Below, in pieces: positions 14,844 through 22,684 of a DNA stretch of 64,000 nt; the stretch's first letter is position 1; each line of letters begins with the position of its first letter. This DNA comes from Coprobacillaceae bacterium UN01-12pH3A (GTDB lineage: Bacteria; Bacillota_I; Bacilli_A; Erysipelotrichales; Coprobacillaceae), in NCBI GenBank assembly GCA_027676805.1, contig JAQENU010000004.1:186001-250000 (forward strand). Reading direction: 5' to 3'. Under the pieces are notes generated by a model. It was not told the DNA's origin. It was given only the letters and a program-made list of their open reading frames with translations, and did no database searches. The position numbers were made by a program, and so were the translations under genes.

Positions 14844-15357
14844 GTATGCGAACGTTTTAAGATTTACAAAACGACGAATCAACGATATTAAGGGAGTACC
14901 AAATCGGTCACCCCTGCCCTTTGAACAAAACAACATAAAGGTGCACCCTTTGTGTGCGTACAAAACGACAATAAAGCGTGATTTAAGCGTGATTATCGCT
15001 ATTAGGTAGCATTAAATATAGGGGTTTCCTTACATTGGAGGGTGCACCCCTTTTAGCCTTTACAAAACGAACGAAATGCGCGTCTTTTGTTAGATTTTGT
15101 TATGATTGAAACCCATTAGATTGCTTAGAAATGCTGAGGTTAAAACGTATATAGGAAAATATGATGATATCGTTATAATGCTTAACTATTCCATATATAA
15201 CCTAACAAAACCTAGCTTTATATGGTATATAACCTATATCGGATTAGATAACCTGACATCGTTACACGTGCGTGTGAATTGTTAAGAATTCTATACAGAG
15301 ACATTAACAAAAAAACTTAAAAAACTTAAAATTCAAACTACTATCAAAAGTGCATAA
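14844..15357. other. Non-coding right arm with repeated motifs
   Basis: No gene is supported in about 510 bp. TACAAAACGA occurs exactly three times (14865-14874, 14959-14968, 15061-15070). The palindrome GGTGCACC occurs twice (14940-14947, 15041-15048, the latter as GGGTGCACCC). AAGCGTGATT is tandem at 14974-14983 and 14985-14994. ATATAACCTA-type repeats lie near 15195, 15228 and 15248. It could hold packaging, transfer or second-origin signals. Confidence 0.5.
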
Positions 15358-15386
15358 TTGATTTTATTCTGTAATGGAGTTATTAT
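15358..15386 (+). promoter_or_regulatory. Promoter of a short structured transcript
   Basis: TTGATT (15358-15363), a 17-bp spacer and TATTAT (15381-15386). The predicted start at about 15391-15394 is exactly at the outer stem of the structured transcript. Confidence 0.6.
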
Positions 15387-15410
15387 AAAAATAGGCAGGA
15401 GGTAGAGATT

Positions 15411-15512
15411 GTGTCGCTACACACCCAAGTGGTTAAAAAAAGAGATGCTGGAACAGACACACCAGCCCTGCCTTATATTAATAATAAAAACAAAAGCGAT
15501 CATAAACCATAG
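15411..15512 (+). CDS. 33-residue basic peptide ORF (GTG start)
   Basis: The GTG at 15411 follows AGGAGG with 9 nt spacing. The product begins MSLHTQVVKKRDAGTDTPA and is basic and polar with no membrane helix. The coding sequence is also highly self-complementary, so coding and RNA roles may overlap. No family identified; its own promoter and terminator support expression of the region. Confidence 0.4.
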   Translation: MSLHTQVVKKRDAGTDTPALPYINNKNKSDHKP

Positions 15513-15526
15513 ATCACTTTTTATTT
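15492..15526 (+). terminator. Terminator of the short structured transcript
   Basis: AAAAG-GATC and GATC-CTTTT arms (15492-15501 and 15512-15521), each with one unpaired base, followed by Ts. Confidence 0.65.
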
Positions 15527-15554
15527 TAGCTTGATATAACACTCTTTGAAACTC

Positions 15555-15575
15555 GACACTTTTTTTGACACATTC
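15555..15575. repeat. Candidate integrase arm-binding sites, right end
   Basis: GACACTTTTTTT followed by GACACATTC, nearly the same as the pair at 7495-7514. A further GACAC follows at 15579-15583. Confidence 0.5.
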
Positions 15576-15591
15576 TCAGACACAATTAAAA

Positions 15592-15626
15592 AAGCATATA
15601 TCGGTACATAACCCGGATATATGCTT
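15592..15626. terminator. Strong dyad near the right end of the element
   Basis: AAGCATATATC (15592-15602) and GATATATGCTT (15616-15626), 11 bp perfect. The T-run is weak, so it may insulate murF from the element rather than be a classical terminator. Confidence 0.5.
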
Positions 15627-15684
15627 GATTTTCCTATTAAACAATACAAATCAGCGTGTAACAATATGACATTTGTGGTGCCGT

Positions 15685-15716
15685 TAACTTGCACCAGTTT
15701 ATTTTTATAGTATAAT
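15685..15716 (+). promoter_or_regulatory. attR core overlapping the murF promoter
   Basis: The 16-bp repeat TAACTTGCACCAGTTT (15685-15700) contains TTGCAC (15689-15694), which lies 16 bp before TATAAT (15711-15716). The start of murF is 27 bp further on. Thus the att core brings the -35 box of murF, and insertion rebuilds the promoter. Confidence 0.7.
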
Positions 15717-15742
15717 AAAATTACAACGAAAGTGGGGATAAC

Positions 15743-17089
15743 ATGAAAGTAAAAGATATCTTAGCGGCTACAAATGGGAAATTGCTTCAAGGAGATATAA
15801 ATGCAGACATTCGATCATTTAATCAGGATACACGTAAAATACAGCCCGGAGATATGTATATTCCATTAGTGGGAGAAGTGTTTGATGGTCATGCTTTTAT
15901 TGAGAAAGCTTTTGAAAACGGAGCAGGATCGATTATCACGGCAAAAGAAGGTGATTATCCTTCGGATAAAATTGTCATTTTAGTAGCAGATACCTTAAAA
16001 GCATTGCAGGACATGGCACATTATCATCGTATGCATCAAAACGTAAAAGTAGTGGCGATTACCGGAAGCGTTGGCAAGACCAGTACGAAAGATATGATAG
16101 CCAGTGTCATTGAAACGAAATATAAAACCTTAAAAACATTAGGAAACTATAATAATCAGATCGGGTTACCTCTCACTATTTTAAGATTGCAGGATGAAGA
16201 AGTCATGGTGCTGGAAATGGGAATGAATAACTTAGGTGAAATTCATGAATTAAGCCTGATTGCTGAACCGGATATTGCAGTTATTACGAATGTTGGAACG
16301 GCACATATCGGCAATTTGGGATCACGTGACAATATCTTAAAAGCAAAGCTAGAAATTATTGACGGTTTGAAAGAAGATGGCAAATTAATTATTAATAATG
16401 ATAATGATAAGCTGCATGAATATGCTTTGAATCACGAGGTGATTACATTTGGAATGGAACAGCCTTCTCTTTATCAGGCGTCTGATATCGTATCTATTCC
16501 ACATTTAAGTACATTTAAATGGAAAAATCGCTTAGTAACGGTAAATGTTCCGGGCAGTCATTTTGTATCCAATGCTTTGGCGGCGATTGCGGTCGGAGAT
16601 CAGTTAAAGATAGAACCGGAATTGATGATTAAAGGGATTGAGTCTTTTGAGCTGACAAAGAAAAGAATGGATTTTTATACATTATCACAAAACATGACTT
16701 TGATTGATGGTACTTATAATGCGAATTTAGATTCCATGATGTCAAGCATTGATGTGTTATCTAAATATAAAGAAAGAAAAGTAGCGATTCTGGCGGATAT
16801 GCTGGAGCTGGGTGAATTTAGTGAAGATCTGCATCGTCAGGTGGGAAGCACTCTAGCTAAAAAGAAGATTGATCTTGTGATCTGTATTGGGAAGGAATCT
16901 AAGTTTATTGAAGATAGTGCAAAACGAAATGGGATTAAGGAAACTTACCATTTTAAAGATAATGAGGCGGCTATCCGTCAGTTAGATACCTTATTAAAAC
17001 CGGAAGATATTTTGTTGGTGAAAGGATCACAGGGCATGAATTTAGTTGAGATTACACGTTATTTGATGGAACGTTATAAAGCAAATTAG
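15743..17089 (+). CDS. murF: UDP-MurNAc-tripeptide-D-Ala-D-Ala ligase MurF
   Basis: Joins D-Ala-D-Ala to the UDP-MurNAc-tripeptide, the last cytoplasmic peptide step of peptidoglycan precursor synthesis. The three Mur ligase domains are visible: N-terminal uridine-binding (FNQDTRKIQPGDMYIPL), central ATPase with P-loop GSVGKTS (108-114) and LEMGMNNLGEI, and C-terminal VAILADMLELGEF. 448 residues is normal. The ATG follows AGTGGGGATAAC. It is the gene beside which the mobile element inserted. A terminator follows at 17088-17114. ddl, which makes its substrate, is about 3.7 kb downstream. Confidence 0.96.
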   Translation: MKVKDILAATNGKLLQGDINADIRSFNQDTRKIQPGDMYIPLVGEVFDGHAFIEKAFENGAGSIITAKEGDYPSDKIVILVADTLKALQDMAHYHRMHQNVKVVAITGSVGKTSTKDMIASVIETKYKTLKTLGNYNNQIGLPLTILRLQDEEVMVLEMGMNNLGEIHELSLIAEPDIAVITNVGTAHIGNLGSRDNILKAKLEIIDGLKEDGKLIINNDNDKLHEYALNHEVITFGMEQPSLYQASDIVSIPHLSTFKWKNRLVTVNVPGSHFVSNALAAIAVGDQLKIEPELMIKGIESFELTKKRMDFYTLSQNMTLIDGTYNANLDSMMSSIDVLSKYKERKVAILADMLELGEFSEDLHRQVGSTLAKKKIDLVICIGKESKFIEDSAKRNGIKETYHFKDNEAAIRQLDTLLKPEDILLVKGSQGMNLVEITRYLMERYKAN

Positions 17090-17114
17090 AGACTGTCAAA
17101 TGACAGTCTCTTTT
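17088..17114 (+). terminator. Terminator of murF
   Basis: AGAGACTGTCA pairs with TGACAGTCTCT, then a T-run, overlapping the murF stop. Confidence 0.85.
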
Positions 17115-17130
17115 AATCGGAGGTGAGATC

Positions 17131-17889
17131 ATGAAGATTATTATTGCCCCAGCTAAAAAGATGCGAGCGGCAGTCGATTATATGGAAGCCAAAACAACAC
17201 CTATATTTATTCAAGAAAGCGAGCAGCTTGGACACTATATGAAAACACTGGATATTCCAGCCTTAAAAAAGATATTAGGATGCAGTGAGGCGATTGCCAT
17301 GCAGGCATATCAGATGTATCAAAAGATGAATCTTCAAGAATCTTTTACTCCGGCTTTATTAGCGTTTGATGGGATTCAATATACCTATATGGCACCCCAT
17401 ATCTTTGAAACAGAGTGGTTTGATTATGCAGATGAACATCTCTATATCCTATCTGGATTTTATGGCTTGCTGCGTGCATTTGATGGAGTGGTTCCCTATC
17501 GTTTGGAAATCAATAATCCGTTTCATACCTCTTTTTGTAATAGCCTGTATGATTTTTGGAAAGATAAAATTTACCAAGCTCTTATTAAGGAAGATAAAGA
17601 AATCTTAGATTTAGCGAGTGCCCAGCATAGCCGCATTATACAAAAATTTGTGACTCCGGATGTGAAGTATGTGAAATGCTATTTCATGGAAGATGATGGA
17701 ATTGAGTTAAAAGAAAAAGGGGTTTATGTGAAGATGGCGCGAGGGGCAATGGTACGCTATTTAAGTGAGCATAACATTTTAGACTTTGAAGGAGTAAAAG
17801 CATTTTGTGAGTTAGGCTATCATTTTGATGAAGGGTTGTCAGATGAATCACGTTATATTTTTGTAAGAAAGCAAAAACCAAAAAGTTAG
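17131..17889 (+). CDS. yaaA: YaaA-family peroxide stress protein
   Basis: The protein matches the YaaA/DUF328 (UPF0246) family: MKIIIAPAKKM at the start, ALLAFDGIQYTYM, and the conserved YILSGFYGLLRAFDGVVPYRLEI block, then VKMARGAMVRYL. Members lower free iron during hydrogen peroxide stress in E. coli and bind DNA. About 252 residues is standard. The ATG follows CGGAGGTGAGATC, right after the murF terminator. It is probably transcribed apart from murF. Confidence 0.9.
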   Translation: MKIIIAPAKKMRAAVDYMEAKTTPIFIQESEQLGHYMKTLDIPALKKILGCSEAIAMQAYQMYQKMNLQESFTPALLAFDGIQYTYMAPHIFETEWFDYADEHLYILSGFYGLLRAFDGVVPYRLEINNPFHTSFCNSLYDFWKDKIYQALIKEDKEILDLASAQHSRIIQKFVTPDVKYVKCYFMEDDGIELKEKGVYVKMARGAMVRYLSEHNILDFEGVKAFCELGYHFDEGLSDESRYIFVRKQKPKS

Positions 17890-17954
17890 GGTCTATCTTT
17901 TTGGTATTTTTATATAAATAGGGGTATAATGAAACCAATGAGGAGGACGAAAGT

Positions 17955-18812
17955 ATGGAAATAAAAGAATATCGATTTGATGGAGATAAGGAATGTGATA
18001 TTCAAAAGATGCCAACCAACAGTAAATTGGATAAATCAAGGCGGGAAGAAATCGTTCGTAAAACAAATGAAAATCAAATGAAGATCGATGCTTTGCAGGA
18101 TCGATTATATGCAGATTCCAAAGAATCATTAATCATTATTATTCAAGCATTAGATGCAGCCGGTAAGGACAGTACAATCAAGCATGTGATGAGCGGCATT
18201 AATCCCCAAGGGATTGATGTCTACAGCTTTAAACAGCCCACCAGTGAAGAATTAGCACATGACTTTTTATGGCGTGCCAACAAGGCGATGCCAAGACGGG
18301 GAAAGATGGCGATCTTTAATCGTTCTTATTATGAAGATGTTTTGGTTGTAAAGGTTCATGAGCTGCAAAAGACTTACCAGATGGCAGAGCGCTGCCTGAA
18401 AAAAGATTTCTTTGAAAAACGCTATAAACATATTCGGCATTATGAGGAATACCTTTATGACAACAGCTACCGTATTGTTAAGATATTTTTAAATGTCTCA
18501 GCGGAGGAACAAAAAAAGCGCTTCTTAGAACGCATCGAGATTCCCGAAAAGAACTGGAAATTCTCTGAAAGTGATCTGAAAGAAAGAGCGCTTTGGGATG
18601 ATTATATGGAAGCCTTCAATACGGCAATTACCAAAACGGCGACAAAGGAAGCACCATGGTATGTCATTCCTGCCGATCAAAAATGGTATACCCGTTATTT
18701 AGTATCGGAAATTATGCTGGATGCTCTTGAGAAAATCAATCCTCAGTATCCTGAGGTATCTGAGGAAATGCGTGAAGCCATGCGTGAAGCAAAAAAACAG
18801 CTGAAACAATAA
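17955..18812 (+). CDS. Polyphosphate kinase 2 family protein
   Basis: PPK2-family nucleotide/polyphosphate phosphotransferase. The Walker A-like IIQALDAAGKDSTIKHVMSG, then RANKAMPRRGKMAIFNRSYYEDVL (lid and Walker B region) and KWYTRYLVSEIML near the C terminus are typical. Such enzymes transfer phosphate between polyphosphate and nucleoside mono- or diphosphates. 285 residues fits a single-domain PPK2. The subclass (AMP or ADP) cannot be fixed by eye. The ATG follows GAGGAGGACGAAAGT. A terminator is at 18812-18838. Confidence 0.9.
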   Translation: MEIKEYRFDGDKECDIQKMPTNSKLDKSRREEIVRKTNENQMKIDALQDRLYADSKESLIIIIQALDAAGKDSTIKHVMSGINPQGIDVYSFKQPTSEELAHDFLWRANKAMPRRGKMAIFNRSYYEDVLVVKVHELQKTYQMAERCLKKDFFEKRYKHIRHYEEYLYDNSYRIVKIFLNVSAEEQKKRFLERIEIPEKNWKFSESDLKERALWDDYMEAFNTAITKTATKEAPWYVIPADQKWYTRYLVSEIMLDALEKINPQYPEVSEEMREAMREAKKQLKQ

Positions 18813-18838
18813 AAACGTGTCGCAAAACACGTTTTTTT
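18812..18838 (+). terminator. Terminator of the PPK2 gene
   Basis: AACGTGT and ACACGTT arms around a CGCAAA loop, followed by a run of Ts. Confidence 0.85.
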
Positions 18839-18944
18839 CTTTTTCTCTACGTTTATATTACCACAAAATCACTGTTTTTTCAAGAATTGATATGTAAGCA
18901 GGGATATGGTATTAAGTATGTAGTCTTTAGAAAGGAGACAACAT

Positions 18945-19358
18945 ATGCTCATAAAAAATCAAGTAGAAAAAGATAATGAATGGCTGAAATTAAAGCAGGA
19001 TTTCTTAGCGATCAAAGTCACCTTATCTTTGGAAGATTATCAAAATCTGCTTACCTATCAAAGACAGGTCTGCAAACAATTGGAATGGGTTGAACTCGAT
19101 CCTTCTAAACTAAGAAAAATTATCATCCCCATTATTGAAAGCGGCTATCTGCATGCTCAAAACTATATAGATACCCTAAGAATGATTATTCGTTCTTATT
19201 ATATGGTTCGTTCACAAAATGACTGGCGATTGTCCGATACTCGTTTGAGTGAACTTGTTGCTATTGCTTTTAAACAAACAAAGGGTCAGTATACTTCCAT
19301 CATGGATGAACTTCTTATTTTATTAGACCAGGAGGTAAGCATGGATGGGGATCAATGA
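18945..19358 (+). CDS. DUF6323-like protein
   Basis: 137 residues, all-helical, with the pattern LSLEDYQNLLTYQRQVCKQLEWVELDPSKLRKIIIPIIESGYLHAQNYIDTL that I associate with DUF6323 (memory, not searched). Function unknown. It overlaps the next gene by 14 bp, the usual pairing for this family. The ATG follows AAAGGAGACAAC. Confidence 0.65.
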   Translation: MLIKNQVEKDNEWLKLKQDFLAIKVTLSLEDYQNLLTYQRQVCKQLEWVELDPSKLRKIIIPIIESGYLHAQNYIDTLRMIIRSYYMVRSQNDWRLSDTRLSELVAIAFKQTKGQYTSIMDELLILLDQEVSMDGDQ

Positions 19359-20688
19359 GATCGCTTTACCTCATTATTCTCTTTTTCAGACAATTCGGAT
19401 GGCATTAGACCGGCATTTTATCAGCGATGAAAAAGCCGATGGTCTGTATCAGGAAATAGAGGAGCTTGCGTTGCATTTAGCGCTGCATTACCAGCATCAA
19501 AACAGCAGCTCGGTCAGTCAAAGTCAGTTTTTAAGAATTATTGATACCATTAATTATATGTTTAAGCATAGCTGCAAGGATCCTAAAGCATTAAACAATC
19601 ATTCGATTATGTTCTTTTTTGAGGAAGGACTTCATATTCTAAAAAGAGACACTCAAAAAATACAAGACATTTACGAAGCTTTAAAAACACAGATACTCCC
19701 TGTTCAAAATGATCGCTACCTTAGCATTATCCATGAACAGATTCCTAATTTTCTAAAGACTTTACAAGAATATCGTGCTGTTTTTAATTACTGCTATATA
19801 GAAGGAGATTTAGATTATCCACTCATTGATGGATTGCCGTTGGATCATGATATGTATGGCTTATCGGGAACAGACTTAGTTATGTACTATATCCGACATT
19901 TTGCTTTAGAAAATCATTTCTGCTGGTATTTTCGTCATGATTTGCCTGAGCTTATTCATCAGTATGAAATCCTCAAAGGCATTTCAATCGACTATTTAAG
20001 TATTAATCTTTTTGAATTAGTGGTGAATCAGATGACAGCGTACAGCTTACTGCATCCTTCCATCGGATTATTTTTGGAAAAAACAGACCTCGATGAATTG
20101 AAAAACAGCTTATCGGACAAAGATATAACCCATGAAATAACATCAGCTTTATCCCATATCACCGATCAGGAGGTTAGAAACTATCTTCTTTGTTATAAAG
20201 AAAATATCCTTCGTACATTTAAATATTTTATCCATGAAAACTACGAAGCTTTCATATATCAGCCTGTCGCTAGTGAAAAAACGATGGTCTATTTAGAACC
20301 TATGACAGTATCTGTCTTTGATAAGGCGTTTGTTGATTTAAAAGCGATGACCAAAACAGAGCAAAAGATTCAGTATCTCTCTGATGTATCGCTTTATGAT
20401 GTGCTGGATTTATTAGAAAATGATATTTTTTATGGAAATGAATATCAGCAGTTCTTTTCTACTATGGATTTAAAAGAGGCTGCGGTTATCATTAAACTGC
20501 TTGATCCTAATGGCGATGCTTTTCATCAAACGCAATGTTTAAGCCATTCCTTATTTGAGGAGTTAGAGAGCTCAATGGAATGGCAGCGGCAGTTTATTCA
20601 GTTTTTAAAAGGGCTGTCCTTTGCCGATCAAGTGGAAATTGAAAAGTGGCTTAATGGTCTGAAGATAGTTCATTCGTTTGTGAGATGA
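19345..20688 (+). CDS. DUF6179-like protein
   Basis: A 447-residue, mostly helical cytoplasmic protein without a signal peptide or catalytic motif I know. It is partnered with the DUF6323-like gene, and this two-gene cassette is common in Firmicutes, where the larger partner is annotated DUF6179. The assignment rests on length and context more than on motifs. GGAGG in the upstream gene provides the ribosome site. Function unknown. Confidence 0.6.
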   Translation: MGINEIALPHYSLFQTIRMALDRHFISDEKADGLYQEIEELALHLALHYQHQNSSSVSQSQFLRIIDTINYMFKHSCKDPKALNNHSIMFFFEEGLHILKRDTQKIQDIYEALKTQILPVQNDRYLSIIHEQIPNFLKTLQEYRAVFNYCYIEGDLDYPLIDGLPLDHDMYGLSGTDLVMYYIRHFALENHFCWYFRHDLPELIHQYEILKGISIDYLSINLFELVVNQMTAYSLLHPSIGLFLEKTDLDELKNSLSDKDITHEITSALSHITDQEVRNYLLCYKENILRTFKYFIHENYEAFIYQPVASEKTMVYLEPMTVSVFDKAFVDLKAMTKTEQKIQYLSDVSLYDVLDLLENDIFYGNEYQQFFSTMDLKEAAVIIKLLDPNGDAFHQTQCLSHSLFEELESSMEWQRQFIQFLKGLSFADQVEIEKWLNGLKIVHSFVR

Positions 20689-20767
20689 ATTTCTTTTATT
20701 TTTTAGTGATTTTTTTTAGTTCAATGATATAATAGGGAAGGATTAAAAAAAGAAGAGGACGAGAGAG

Positions 20768-21811
20768 ATGAATAAACGAAAATTACTTGTCATTTGCGGA
20801 GGACAGTCAACTGAACATTCCGTATCAAGAATGTCATGTACATCCGTATATAGAGAATTAGATAAAAATAAATATGAGCTTACACTAGCGGGAATCGATC
20901 AAATGGGACAATGGCATATTTTATCACCTGAGCAAACCGATTTAACCTTGCCTTCCTGGCTGGAAGGAAGCCAAAAGGTGGAAGATCTTTATGGACTCAT
21001 TAAATCTTTTGATGTTGTGTTTCCGGTTCTTCATGGAATGTATGGAGAAGATGGAACGATTCAAGGGCTGCTGGAATTGGCTAAAGTGCCTTATGTAGGC
21101 TGCCGAGTACTGGGATCTAGCGTGTCGATGGATAAAATTTATACAAAGATGATCCTTGAACAGGCAGGCGTGAAGCAAGTGAAATCAGTCTATGTGAAAA
21201 AACGCTACGACGGAACACTAGTCATCGTCGATCAGGATTTTAGTGAACATACGAACATTGAAGACCTTATCACAACAAAGCTGGGTTACCCATGTTTTGT
21301 TAAAGCATCTAACAGTGGGTCTTCGGTGGGCTGCTATAAGGTGAATGATCGTCATGAATTAATGGCAAAACTAGAGGAAGCCGCTCAGTATGATCGTAAA
21401 ATAGTTGTAGAAGAAGGTATTAACGCTACAGAATTAGAATGTGCGGTCTTGGGGAATGATGATCCTCAGGCAACAATCGTAGGAGAGATTCTGCCAGCCG
21501 GAGACTTCTATACTTTTGAATCTAAATATGAAGATGAAAATTCAAAAACAAGGGCACCGGCATTGGTTAGTGATGAGGTGACACAATATATTCGGGAAAC
21601 AGCAGTCAAAGTATTTAAAGCTGTTGATGGGCATGGATTAGCACGTGTGGATTTCTTTTTAGATAAGGATACCGGAGAGGTGTATTTAAATGAAATCAAT
21701 ACAATGCCCGGTTTTACAAGTATCAGTATGTATCCCAAATTATGGGAAGCAAGTGGGCTGAACTATCAAAAATTATTAGATCGCTTAATTGAATTGGCAT
21801 TTGAAAGATAA
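20768..21811 (+). CDS. ddl: D-alanine--D-alanine ligase
   Basis: Forms the D-Ala-D-Ala dipeptide with ATP, the substrate of MurF. Ddl hallmarks are visible: ICGGQSTEHSVSRMSC at the start, FPVLHGMYGEDGTIQGLLE, the ATP-grasp segments CFVKASNSGSSVGCYKV and VVEEGINATELECAVLGN, and EVYLNEINTMPGFTSISMYP with the metal-binding Glu/Asn. 347 residues is typical. The ATG follows AGAAGAGGACGAGAG. A terminator is at 21810-21830. Confidence 0.96.
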   Translation: MNKRKLLVICGGQSTEHSVSRMSCTSVYRELDKNKYELTLAGIDQMGQWHILSPEQTDLTLPSWLEGSQKVEDLYGLIKSFDVVFPVLHGMYGEDGTIQGLLELAKVPYVGCRVLGSSVSMDKIYTKMILEQAGVKQVKSVYVKKRYDGTLVIVDQDFSEHTNIEDLITTKLGYPCFVKASNSGSSVGCYKVNDRHELMAKLEEAAQYDRKIVVEEGINATELECAVLGNDDPQATIVGEILPAGDFYTFESKYEDENSKTRAPALVSDEVTQYIRETAVKVFKAVDGHGLARVDFFLDKDTGEVYLNEINTMPGFTSISMYPKLWEASGLNYQKLLDRLIELAFER

Positions 21812-21830
21812 GATGGGGAACCATCTTTTT
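21810..21830 (+). terminator. Terminator of ddl
   Basis: AAGATGG and CCATCTT arms with a GGAA loop, then Ts. Confidence 0.8.
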
Positions 21831-21887
21831 CTTTTGTTGGCTTGTAGAGATATTCGAATTATTATAGAATAGGAAAGAGGTGGGAAT

Positions 21888-22598
21888 ATGAGCAAATACT
21901 ATGCAATCTATCTAAAATTAAAAGAAGCCATTGAACAAGGAGAATTCCAAAAAGGGGAACTGCTTCCCAGTGAAAATGAATTGATGAAAACCTATGAGGC
22001 AAGTCGGGATACGATTCGCAAAGCTCTGACTCTATTGGCTCAAAATGGATTTATTCAAAAAAATAAAGGAAAAGGATCGATTGTTCTGCAAACAGATCGT
22101 ATCAGCTTTCCGGTATCCGGTGTTATCAGTTTTAAAGAACTGGCAAAGGAACGCCCTGATAGCATTAAAACGCATGTGAAAAAGGTATGCAGCATCAAAG
22201 CCGATCAAACGTTAAGTAAAGAAATGTCGATACCTCCAGATACAGAGCTGTATAAAATAGAACGAGTTCGTCAGTATGATGATGAGAAAATTATCTATGA
22301 TATTGATTACTTGATTAAAGATATTGTCCCTTTCATGGATGAACGCATTGCCGGTGATTCATTGTACGAATATATTGAAAATACATTGCATTTACCCATC
22401 AGCTATGCTCAAAAGGAAATAACGGTGCAGTCATGCACAGCGACGGATCAGGAGTATTTGGATATGCTGAATTATAATTTAGTTGTCGTTGTAAAATCAT
22501 TGGTTTATTTGGAAGATACCCGCCTGTTTCAGTTTACTGAATCACGTCATCGTCCCGATAAATTCCGCTTTGTAGACTTTGCCAGACGTCTTGGATAA
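21888..22598 (+). CDS. treR: Trehalose operon repressor TreR (GntR/HutC type)
   Basis: N-terminal GntR winged helix (GEFQKGELLPSENELMKTYEASRDTIRKAL, residues about 18-70) and a C-terminal UTRA effector domain (PVSGVISFKEL, YKIERVRQYDDEKIIYDIDYLIKDIV, ending in FTESRHRPDKFRFVDFARR). The ending and the adjacency to the trehalose PTS and hydrolase genes identify TreR, whose usual inducer is trehalose-6-phosphate. A palindrome TGTACGTACA in the following promoter is its likely operator. The ATG follows AAAGAGGTGGGAAT. Confidence 0.9.
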   Translation: MSKYYAIYLKLKEAIEQGEFQKGELLPSENELMKTYEASRDTIRKALTLLAQNGFIQKNKGKGSIVLQTDRISFPVSGVISFKELAKERPDSIKTHVKKVCSIKADQTLSKEMSIPPDTELYKIERVRQYDDEKIIYDIDYLIKDIVPFMDERIAGDSLYEYIENTLHLPISYAQKEITVQSCTATDQEYLDMLNYNLVVVVKSLVYLEDTRLFQFTESRHRPDKFRFVDFARRLG

Positions 22599-22617
22599 CT
22601 ATCTTCGGATAGTTTTT
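22597..22617 (+). terminator. Small terminator after treR
   Basis: AACTATC, TTCG tetraloop, GATAGTT, then Ts, overlapping the treR stop. Confidence 0.75.
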
Positions 22618-22627
22618 ATTTTGACTA

Positions 22628-22656
22628 TTGACATACATGTACGTACAAGTTATAAT
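22628..22656 (+). promoter_or_regulatory. treP promoter with TreR-type operator
   Basis: Perfect TTGACA (22628-22633), 17-bp spacer and perfect TATAAT (22651-22656). The spacer contains the palindrome TGTACGTACA (22638-22647), so a bound TreR would block RNA polymerase. Confidence 0.85.
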
Positions 22657-22684
22657 GCAACTGACAAAAGAGGGGAGAAGCAAG

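Larger units (their letters stand above)
15394..15526 (+). ncRNA. Short structured transcript with possible mini-ORF
   Basis: The predicted RNA starts with AGGCAGG, which pairs with CCTGCCT near 15470. Inside are a TGTCGCTACA hairpin (15412-15421) and a CTGG/CCAG hairpin (about 15449-15466). A terminator with stem 15492-15501/15512-15521 and a T-run closes the unit. It has its own promoter. It could be a regulatory RNA, or the mRNA of the 33-codon ORF at 15411-15512. Confidence 0.5.
7399..15700. mobile_element. Integrated 8.3-kb satellite-like element
   Basis: The element is bounded by the direct repeat TAACTTGCACCAGTTT at 7399-7414 and 15685-15700. Gene order is int (minus), CI/Stl-like repressor (minus), then Cro, a zinc-finger protein, Xis-like, initiator and DnaB helicase (plus), a reversed XRE/membrane pair, and several small phage-type ORFs. 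No capsid, portal, terminase, tail, lysis, relaxase or coupling protein gene is present. The layout matches Gram-positive phage-inducible chromosomal islands more than a prophage or ICE. The sequence is visibly more AT-rich than the flanking chromosome. Satellite status is an inference. Confidence 0.75.

Noticed and set aside
15181..15260. ATATAACCTA-like repeats as a second iteron origin
   Set aside because: The copies are irregular in sequence and spacing. The array at 10866-10971 is far better.
7399..15700. Classification as a complete prophage or as an ICE
   Set aside because: No terminase, portal, capsid, tail, lysis, relaxase or coupling protein gene is visible in the interval.
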